Assembly (NCBI GenBank): GCA_964017045.1
Contig: OZ024810.1
Coordinates: 4,894,562-4,958,561, forward strand
DNA length: 64,000 nucleotides
DNA from: Omphiscola glabra
Lineage: Eukaryota; Mollusca; Gastropoda; Lymnaeidae
Reading direction: 5' to 3'
Notes under the pieces: model-generated
The model's database searches: none
Told to the model about the DNA's origin: nothing
What the model saw: only the letters and a program-made list of their open reading frames with translations
Part shown: positions 56,431-64,000 of the stretch, in pieces
Layout of the letters: each line of letters opens with the position of its first letter
How positions within the stretch are numbered: the first letter of the stretch is position 1
Program-made: the position numbers and the translations under genes

Positions 56431-57047
56431 TTGACTAGGGTCTATTATCCGAATACTGCACCGTTGACTAGGGTCTATTATCCGAATACTGCACCGTTGA
56501 CTAGGGTCTACTATCCTAATACAGCACCGTTTACTAGGGTCTATTATCCTAATACAGCACCGTTGACTAGGGTCTATTATCCTAATACAGCACCGTTTAC
56601 TAGGGTCTATTATACAGCACCGTTTACTAGGGTCTATTATCCTAATACAGCACCGTTGACTAGGGTCTATTATCCTAATACAGCACCGTTTACTAGGGTC
56701 TATTATCCTAATACAGCACCGTTTACTAGGGTCTATTATCCTAATACAGCACCGTTGACTAGGGTCTATTATCCGAATACTGCACCGTTGACTAGGGTCT
56801 ATTATCTTAAAACTGCACCGTTGACTAGGGTCTATTATCTTAAAACAGCACCGTTGACTAGGGTCTATTATCCGAATACTGCACCGTTGACTAGGGTCTA
56901 TTATCCGAATACTGCACTGTTGACTAGGATCTATTATCCTAATACAGCACTGTTGACTAGGGTCTATTATCTTAAAACAGCACTGTTGACTAGGGTCTAT
57001 TATCTTAAAACAGCACTGTTGACTAGGGTCTATTATCCGCATACTGC
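56431..57047. repeat. 33-bp minisatellite, about 18.5 copies
   Basis: The unit contains TTGACTAGGGTCTATTATCC then TAATACAGCACCG. Subfamilies are CGAATACTGC, TAATACAGC and TTAAAACAGC. One unit is shortened near 56610. The period is divisible by three, giving frames over 200 codons on both strands (artefacts). Confidence 0.96.
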
Positions 57048-57100
57048 ACGAAAATCAACAATACTCTACAAAAAATACAGACCTTCTTTAACTGATAGTA

Positions 57101-57576
57101 CACACAATATCATAAGATGGATGCCACTACAAGGCCACACAATATCATAAGAAGGATGCCACTACAAGGCCACACAATTTCATAAGAAGGATGCCACTAC
57201 AAGGCCACATAATTTCATAAGAAGGATGCCACTACAAGGCCACATAATTTCATAAGAAGGATGCCACTACAAGGCCACATAATTTCATAAGAAGGATGCC
57301 ACTACAAGGCCACACAATTTCATAAGAAGGATGCCACTACAAGGCCACATAATTTCATAAGAAGGATGCCACTACAAGGCCACACAATTTCATAAGAAGG
57401 ATGCCACTACAAGGCCACATAATTTCATAAGAAGGATGCCACTACAAGGCCACATAATTTCATAAGAAGGATGCCACTACAAGGCCACACAATATCATAA
57501 GATGGATGCCACTACAAGGCCACACAATATCATAAGATGGATGCCACTACAAGGCCACAAAATATCATAAGATGGC
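57101..57576. repeat. 35-bp minisatellite, about 13.5 copies
   Basis: The unit is CACACAATTTCATAAGAAGG then ATGCCACTACAAGGC. Edge units carry ATATCATAAGATGG and internal units ATTTCATAAGAAGG. Confidence 0.97.
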
Positions 57577-57639
57577 TGACACTAATAACAATTTGGATCA
57601 AGAAACACACTAACACGATGAACCTTGTCAAATATCCCC

Positions 57640-58412
57640 AAAATGTAATGCGATCTCCCATAAATGTCCAAGAATGCCATCCAATTTAACAGAAAGTCAT
57701 ACAATCTCCCAGCATGCTATCCCATCTCACACAATACCATAATTTACCAGAAAGTCTTTCGATTTCCGAGAATTTAATTCAATATACCCAGCTTGATATT
57801 CAATCTTCCAGAATTCCATTCAATCTCTCAGCAAGCCATTCAATCTCCCAGCAATCCATTCAATCTCCCAGCAATCCATTCAATCTCCCAGCAAGCCATT
57901 CAATCTCCCAGCAAGACATTCAATCTCCCAGCAATCCATTCAATCTCCCAGCAATCCATTCAATCTCCCAGCAAGCCATTCAATCTCCCAGCAATCCATT
58001 CAATCTCCCAGCAATCCATTCAATCTCCCAGCACGCCATTCAATCTCACAGCAATCCATTCACTCTCCCAGCACGCCATTCAATCTCACAGCAATCCATT
58101 CAATCTCACAGCAATCCATTCAATCTCCCAGAAATCCATTCAATCTCCCAGCAAGCCATTCAATCTCCCAGCAAGACATTCAATCTCCCAGCAATCCATT
58201 CAATCTCCCAGCAATCCATTCAATCTCCCAGCAAGCCATTCAATCTCCCAGCAATCCATTCAATCTCCCAGCAATCCATTCAATATCCCAGCACGCCATT
58301 CAATCTCACAGCAATCCATTCACTCTCCCAGCACGCCATTCAATCTCACAGCAATCCATTCAATCTCACAGCAATCCATTCAATCTCCCAGCAAGCCCTT
58401 CAATCTCCCAGG
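57640..58412. repeat. 20-bp minisatellite with 260-bp higher order
   Basis: The unit is CAATCTCCCAGCAATCCATT, regular from about 57790 and degenerate before. GCAAGACATT (57911, 58171) and CACTCTCCC-AGCACGCC (about 58062, 58322) recur 260 bp apart, so a 13-unit block was duplicated. Frames of 208-264 codons are artefacts. Confidence 0.96.
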
Positions 58413-58659
58413 TCAGTAACAAAACCAATATTCCAAAATATAAACCAACAATACGGTCACAAAAAAATAATAATACATTTCACATGGATCCTTCTACCTG
58501 TATCATGAGATGGGCAGCCAATCAACCAGCTGTGTTTTGTTACACAGTCAAAGAGGCGGCTCTTTAGCAGGCAAGCCAGAAACGCCATCAGACTATTTTA
58601 TACATCATAGTGATGGTTAATGTGGGTTTTTTTTAAGTTGCCCCCACTTCTTCATCTAC

Positions 58660-58940
58660 CATCTCCCCATCCGACCATTTCCCCATCTGACCACCGCCCA
58701 TCAAAACCATCGCCCCATCTGACCATCACTCCATCTCCCCAGCCAACCAACACCCCACCTCCCCAGCTTACCAACACCCCTATATCCCAACCGAACATCA
58801 CCCCATGTCCCAATCCGATTAACACCACCATCTCCCCAGCCGACCAACATCCCTATACCCCATCCGACCATCACCCCAGCTAACCAACACCCCATCACCC
58901 CAGCAAACCACACCCCCTCTCCACAACCGACCACCATCCC
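58660..58940. repeat. C-rich degenerate repeat
   Basis: Variants of CCATCTCCCCAGCCAACCAA recur irregularly, about 10 units. Confidence 0.8.
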
Positions 58941-59589
58941 CCCTATTCATATACTGATATGTCCCGTTAGTATGATCTAACACTAAAAAAAGGTGTGTGT
59001 GTGTGGGGGGGGGGTTGACTCCAAAGTCGCGTTAATTCTCGCAAATAACCGCCACAATTGAGAAGTTATCCCCCCACACACACTCGTAGCCACACGCAGC
59101 CACACGCAGAGGGGGCAGGGGGTTAAATGACACCTCATAAATCCTAACCTTTTAGCGCCCCGCGCTCTGCTCCGCTGCTCTGCTTAGCTGCTCGGCAGTT
59201 CATTTTTTATGTCCGTAAATCATAATTCTTAACAAGGCGACGAGGAGCTCCTTCATCCCCCCCGCCCCCCAACACACACCCACACACAGTTGTCTTCCTT
59301 TTTAACAGCCCACTCCACGCTCTCTGTCCTCCCCCCCCCCTCTCCCAATGCCCCCCAATGTTAATCTCAGCAGTTACACTCTATAGACCGAATCCAATAC
59401 TTGTTTGAACGCTCCAGGGAAAACATTTCTATTTATATGTTACCATTTATATGTTACTATTTATATGTTACTATTTCCATGTTACTATTTATGTTACTAA
59501 CATTTTACATTCATACAACGTACAAAATATGTGGAAATATCTTTTAAAACTTTTTTGCCTGACAATATGTTTTATGTTAAACTTTCAAG
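58941..59589. other. Unique spacer with C/G runs
   Basis: A GT run plus G9 lies near 58992-59012 and a C run at 59331-59340. ATTTATATGTTACT repeats about four times at 59429-59500. No gene is recognised apart from the possible exon that follows. Confidence 0.6.
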
Positions 59590-59774
59590 GTTACGACCTC
59601 CCTTCAGCCAAAGAGGACTCAACTCCACGACTCCGAAGACACGTTTTTACTCCACCCTCCTCCCCCACTCCACCTCCCCGGCGGTTGAAAGAGCATCCCA
59701 GCAGCCTGGCTCACCAAGTCGGCTCAAGAAAAGCGCACGGACGGGATGATCTGATCTTATCGCGGACAGAGTGA
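59590..59774 (+). CDS. Possible terminal coding exon (unknown protein)
   Basis: A GC-richer segment in AT-rich DNA is preceded by TTATGTTAAACTTTCAAG, a fair 3' splice site. One frame reads YDLPSAKEDSTPRLRRH then VFTPPSSPTPPPRRLKEH and stops at 59774. A second frame is also open to 59749 (RLRPPFSQRGLNSTTPKTR...). Both look like low-complexity, basic, Ser/Pro-rich C-termini. No domain is recognised. It could equally be a chance open stretch in C-rich DNA. Confidence 0.3.
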
Positions 59775-60012
59775 GAGGGCAGAGAGATGGTGGAGAACTC
59801 CGGTTAATCATTTGTTGAAGAGAGGCTTAAGTTATCTTTCCCTTCTAACAAAAGACACGCCAGTCGAGCGCATGATGAACACAGCGGGTATTGTATTCGA
59901 GACCCAAGGGTTCTCACGATTTTTAGATTTTAAATTGACACCATGGACACGAATTGGTAATCTTGTGTTATTATGAAACCGTGTTGGATGTCTGTTTAAC
60001 AATGAATTGGTC

Positions 60013-60370
60013 TTACCTCTATCAACTGTGTTCATTACCTCTATCAACTGTGTTCATTAACTCTATCAACTGTGTTCATTACCTCTATCAACTGTGTTCA
60101 TTACCTCTATCAACTGTGTTCATTACCTCTATCAAAAGTGTTCATTACCTCTATCAACTGTGTTCATTACCTCTATCAACTGTGTTCATTACCTCTATCA
60201 ACTGTGTTCATTACCTCTATCAACTGTGTTCATTACCTCTACCAAATGTGTTAATTACCTCTATCAACTGTGTTACTTACCTCTATCAAATGTGTTCATT
60301 AACCCTAGCTCTATCAAATGTGTTCATTTCCCCCTAGCTCTACCAACTATGTTCATTAACCCTAACTCTA
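60013..60370. repeat. 22-bp minisatellite, about 16 copies
   Basis: The unit is CTCTATCAACTGTGTTCATT plus AC. Right-hand units diverge to CTAGCTCTATCAAATG and CTCTACCAA. Confidence 0.95.
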
Positions 60371-60733
60371 CCAATTCGGTAACGTGCTCGAAGATCCAAT
60401 CAGATTATTCGGTTACAGTTAACAGCTCATCAATCTTCCTTAGCCCCGCCCCTGTGATGTCACCGGAAACTGTTGTTAATCCACATAATGGGAGGTCATT
60501 AGAGCGTGGCCTTGGAATTAAAGTCCATCAGAGATTCCTCAGAGGTTTTGGTCAGCTGACATACATTTACACTTAAGTTTGACGTCATCGCTTAGATTCA
60601 CGTTCACAGTAATACTGCCAGTGACCAGTGATATGCTTAGTGATACCATAAATGATACTAGAAGTCAGAACAGAATCTATAATATTAAGGAGGTGCTTTA
60701 ACGGGAGATAAATAAAGAATATTTCTATGAGTA
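60371..60733. other. Unique spacer
   Basis: AATAAA occurs near 60711. It could only matter if the exon at 59590-59774 is real. No other feature is seen. Confidence 0.5.
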
Positions 60734-61197
60734 TGAGGCAGGCAGGCTCAGTGGTGAGGCAGGCAGGACAAGTGGTGAGGCAGGCAGGACAAGTGGTGAG
60801 GCAGGCAGGACAAGTGGTGAGGCAGGCAGGACAAGTGGTGAGGCAGGCAGGTTCAGTGGTGAGGCAGGCAGGACAAGTGGTGAGGCAGGCAGGACAAGTG
60901 GTGAGGCAGGCAGGCTCAGTGGTGAGGCAGGCAGGACAAGTGGTGAGGCAGGCAGGACAAGTGGTGAGGCAGGCAGGCTCAGTGGTGAGGCAGGCAGGAC
61001 AAGTGGTGAGGCAGGCAGGCTCAGTGGTGAGGCAGGCAGGACAAGTGGTGAGGCAGGCAGGCTCAGTGGTGAGGCAGGCAGGACAAGTGGTGAGGCAGGC
61101 AGGACAAGTGGTGAGGCAGGCAGGACAAGTGGTGAGGCAGGCAGGACAAGTGGTGAGGCAGGCAGGACAAGTGGTGAGGCAGGCAGGCTCAGTGGTG
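60734..61197. repeat. 21-bp minisatellite, about 22 copies
   Basis: The unit is GAGGCAGGCAGGACAAGTGG plus T, with ACAAGT and CTCAGT variants in irregular order. The plus strand reads a 7-residue repeat (VRQAGQV) for 162 codons, an artefact. Confidence 0.97.
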
Positions 61198-61333
61198 GTC
61201 TTATACGCCCAGTAGTCTTATATATACGCCCAGTAGTCTTATATGCCCAGTAGTAGTATTATACGCCCAGTAGTCTTATACGCCCAGTCATCTAATATGC
61301 CCAGTAGTCTTATACGCCCAGTCGTCTTATTCG
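61198..61333. repeat. 17-bp repeat, about 8 copies
   Basis: The unit is CGCCCAGTAGTCTTATA, with small indels. It directly follows the 21-bp array. Confidence 0.92.
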
Positions 61334-61364
61334 CCGGAAAAACGGTAATGTCCGGAGTCATTAA

Positions 61365-61619
61365 AAAGATCTACTGCAAAGTTTTGTATTGGAAATACCT
61401 GCCTGATGGGTCAACAACACTGTCCAAATCACTTCCGATAACATGGAGGTCATTGTTAGACACTCATCTGTCTACAGTCTTACGATCACCAGAGGTTGGA
61501 CCCACTTTGAGCCACCGTACACAAACACTTGGAACTCCTCTAGACAGCTCTCATCCGGGTATTTGGTCGGTTACAGAGTGAGATTTACACATTTCTACGC
61601 CCTAGGCGAACGTACATAA
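61365..61619 (+). pseudogene. Possible decayed coding fragment
   Basis: One frame reads SFVLEIPA, a stop at 61404-61406, then WVNNTVQITSDNMEVIV...SLTITRGWTHFEPPY...SSGYLVGYRVRFTHF to a stop at 61617-61619. The composition is like a secreted beta-sandwich protein, but I cannot assign a family. The overlapping frame is also open. The in-frame stop argues for a broken exon or chance. Confidence 0.22.
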
Positions 61620-61927
61620 TTCTGAGCACCCTACTCCATCCCCCCTCCACCCCTCTCCCTCCACCGCTCCCCTTTCAACTCCACCCTCCTCACTCCCCTC
61701 CTCCACTCCCACTCTCCTACTTCCACTCCCACTTCCTCCACCCCTCCCCTCCTTCATTTACCCCTCCTCCACTCCTCCCTCACTCCCGCTTCCTCCACTC
61801 CTCCTTCATTTCCACCCTCCTCCACTCCCCCTCTTCCACTCTCTCTTCCTCCACTCCCCCTCCTCCATTCCCCCTCCTTCATTCCCCCTACTTCATTCCC
61901 CCTCCTCAACTCCCCATCCTCCACTCC
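61620..61927. repeat. Pyrimidine-rich tract (CTCCACTCCCCCTC type)
   Basis: Imperfect units of about 14-15 bp of C and T, with occasional TTCATT. The strand asymmetry is extreme over 300 bp. Confidence 0.9.
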
Positions 61928-62300
61928 CAGGGTCCTCAGACTACAGCCCGCCAGTCAGATGCGGCCCGCCAAGTGTCCTTGACCCGGCCCGCCTGGCCGC
62001 CGTAAAGTTACCTGGCCTGCAGCGACAAGTATGGAACCGGAAGTTCATCATCTCATAAGCCAAACATCCCGTTGAAAAATACGATCACGTTCATGTGGAT
62101 GACAAGTGTTCTTTACAATACTGTAGGTTATTTAGGATGTTGTTTGTGGCTATCTACTTCAAATAAGATATGTGCAGTTTGCTTAGGATTCGTTCATATC
62201 GTTGTCAAAATATATTCCGGTCCTCGACATTGATTGAGGGATACTGATCCAGCCCCAGACAGTGTCCGAGTACCCCCCCCCCCCCAGTTTAGGACCCCTG
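61928..62300 (+). mobile_element. Degraded hAT element (CAGGGGTCCTCA-end type)
   Basis: The left end is CAGGGTCCTCAGACTACAG with CCCGCCAGTCAGATGCGGCCC, and the right end is GTTTAGGACCCCTG. Both match a common hAT terminus whose subterminal region has GCGGCCCGCC. The flanks TCCACTCC and TCCTAGGT match at only 4 of 8 positions. No transposase. A 13-base C run precedes the right end. Confidence 0.6.
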
Positions 62301-62306
62301 TCCTAG

Positions 62307-62374
62307 GTTGGCCTTTTAGGAAATCCAAGTTGGCCTTTTAGGAAATCCGGGTTGGCCTTTTAGGAAATCCGGCC
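62307..62374. repeat. 22-bp tandem repeat, 3 copies
   Basis: The unit is GTTGGCCTTTTAGGAAATCC plus GG. It starts 6 bp after the hAT right end. Confidence 0.93.
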
Positions 62375-62639
62375 CTGGATGAGTACAGTTATAACCGTTT
62401 TTAGTTGATCAGTGAAGGGGTAAACATTATGTTTGACAATGGCTTCTCAAACTAATTTGGTTCAATTTTGATTCTCAAGTGTTAAAAATAGATTCATTTT
62501 TATTTCTTATGCCATCGAGATATTCTATAATGTGTGCTCCCTACCCCTTCCCCCTACCCTCCCAACGGTCCACACCATTTTTGCAATCTTCTATTGCAAT
62601 ACTATTTTCCATCCAGATCTTAAAATGACCATTGACTAT

Positions 62640-62815
62640 ATAATGAAGACCAGTCGCCCGAATCCCGGTACCAGGGCCCGGAATCACCGGGATGTCGGAC
62701 AAGTATGGCGGCTAATGACCCACTGAAAGGCCAGCGGATTACAGCTGATCTCCAGAAGGCTCTGGGAATTCCCACAGTCCCCAAATAACTCAATCAACAT
62801 TAGGCCGATACTGAG
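62640..62815 (+). mobile_element. Possible Tc1/mariner transposase remnant
   Basis: One frame reads RTSMAANDPLKGQRITADL then QKALGIPTVPK and a stop. This resembles the second helix-turn-helix of Tc1-type transposases (R.IxRMA..DP.K....I..DL...LGI.VS). The adjoining frame upstream has NPGTRARNHRDVGQVWRL. A frameshift and stop codons would make it dead. No DDE motif or inverted termini were found. Confidence 0.35.
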
Positions 62816-63299
62816 ATCACTTTTCGCCTTACAAGAAATTAGGAACGAGAACGGACCAAGAAGAAAATGTGTGTGTGTGTGTGTGTGTGTGTAACTCTAA
62901 AATATTTAATCCCTTCCTAAGTAGAATTAATGGGGTGTGGGCTGAGTAAACGGGGTGGGGTGGGGGTGTCTCTTCGTGGGGCAGAGATTGAACACCAAAC
63001 AAAGTTAAAATTAATAATATGATTACTTTTCGGAACCAAAAAAGACTTTGTATGAAGGAAGTCACCTAAATCTATCGAGGAGGGAGGCAGGGATAATCAT
63101 ATTAGACTGATTAAAAGCGGTATGGCAAAAAAGTCAAGAGATTTGCTTCATTAATCACAGAGGTTCTAGGCTTTTCAGAAAATAAAACTCCCACTTTCAT
63201 CGTCTTTTAGTAGTGGTCCTTAAGGGTAGCCTTGTCGAGACGCGTGAACATTGCTGCCAACAATTCTTAAAAATTTGACATAGAATGAGAACCGTTGAC
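62816..63299. other. Unique spacer
   Basis: A (GT)n run lies at 62869-62891. A 78-codon minus-strand frame has no recognised domain. Confidence 0.55.
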
Positions 63300-63475
63300 C
63301 TTTGCCTCAGCTTAATTGTTATTGTGTTTGTGGAAATATTGGACAAGTAGGACATCGTGCAGCTTCGAGCTGTGTTGGCAGAGGATAAGTCATATCTCAG
63401 ATGACTGCAAGACATCGAGCTATAATGAGCATCGGATTTCCTGCCGACAGACAGAGGGACAGTCCTACGTCTTAT
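63300..63475 (+). pseudogene. Possible decayed zinc-knuckle (retroelement ORF1/gag) fragment
   Basis: One plus-strand frame reads LCLWKYWTSRTSC then ELCWQRISHISDDCKTS. These resemble two CCHC knuckles (C..C...GH....C) with several Cys, Gly or His lost. Such paired knuckles occur in LINE ORF1 and gag proteins. The frame has a stop just upstream and another after YVL (about 63475). Confidence 0.25.
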
Positions 63476-64000
63476 AACAACCAAAAGTCTAAAACACTCT
63501 CGGCCGACACCGAAAACCAACCGAACGTTAACTTTTCCTGTTTTGGCCGATGCAGAAACTACGCCGAAAAATGATTACACGACAACTTTCGGCGCCGAAA
63601 CCGAAAGTCGGTGGGCCTCCAACACATAAATCATACTTGCATAGCCATATGGATTTTGACACAGTTTCATAAAGTTTATTTTCAAAATGTGGCTGTAGCA
63701 ATGGGTTTTTTTTGTTGGTGTGTTTGCAAACAAAGTCTTGTGATTTAGCATCTTTGTCCATAAATTCTATTTGAGTCGGCAGCCTTGTTAAACAATTAAT
63801 AACAACATTCATCTACTGACATTTATTATTGTCCAACTGATGACAATCATACATATCACCAGACGGCCATTAAATGCAGTCATTTAAAACCACCCCACCC
63901 GCAATTAAAAATCTCCCAAAGACAATTGGTGGCCAGGTGACCAGGTGGACTCGTCCAGTAGTTTAAATTAAACAACATCTACGTTCGTAAAAAATTAAAA
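63476..64000. other. Unique AT-rich end of window
   Basis: CTCGGCCGACACCGAAAACC and TTTCGGCGCCGAAACCGAAAG (read in pieces, 63499-63610) form a cluster of GGCCGA/CGAAA words like the end of an unclassified transposon. A 94-codon minus-strand frame (63528-63812) has no domain I recognise. Confidence 0.4.

Overview
This window looks like non-coding nuclear DNA from an animal. It has AT-rich unique sequence, no convincing intact gene, no rRNA or tRNA, and no prokaryotic operon structure. Eukaryotic DNA transposons with target-site duplications are present: hAT MITEs, including two copies of the family I recognise as SPIN, and a pogo-like TA-flanked MITE. There is also a Penelope-like retroelement remnant with a GIY-YIG domain. 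A lophotrochozoan is a reasonable guess, perhaps a gastropod mollusc, because SPIN has been reported from a pond snail and Penelope-like elements are common in molluscs. That placement is inference and cannot be proven from the window.

The dominant feature is tandem repetition. By hand tally, roughly half of the 64 kb is minisatellite. There are about 60 separate arrays, nearly all with unrelated units of 12 to 49 bp. The largest are a polypurine field (1-2332), 15-bp (10484-11988), 24-bp (19741-21869), 15-bp in an 896-bp macro-repeat (22255-23425), 49-bp (30452-32513), 47-bp (42678-43859) and 29-bp (46071-49081, about 104 copies) arrays. Several show higher-order periods (260, 766/830, 870 and 896 bp). 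Very long open frames, such as about 1050 aa on the minus strand at 45961-49113, are by-products of repeats without stop codons and are not listed as genes.

Region by region: 1-9.5 kb is the purine field, then hAT-derived elements, two of which contain minisatellites. 9.6-19.5 kb has a hAT element with an internal array, the 15-bp array, a MITE/SPIN pair 40 bp apart and a complete 590-bp hAT copy. 19.7-33 kb is mostly arrays, ending in a second SPIN copy. 33-41 kb holds arrays, purine tracts and the second copy of a dispersed element with a GAA tail. 41-52 kb has the Penelope remnant, the 47-bp and 29-bp arrays and the pogo-like MITE. 52-56 kb is the largest unique stretch, followed by an old 480-bp tandem duplication. 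56-64 kb has more arrays, one possible terminal coding exon (59590-59774), a degraded hAT element and weak transposase-like and zinc-knuckle-like remnants.

The most interesting pattern is mechanistic. Some minisatellites have units that are pieces of the transposon they sit in, so transposon ends appear to have seeded new arrays. About 27 runs of 10 to 15 C or G, several inside or beside transposon remnants, are a second unusual property. No genes act together here, so no pathway can be described.
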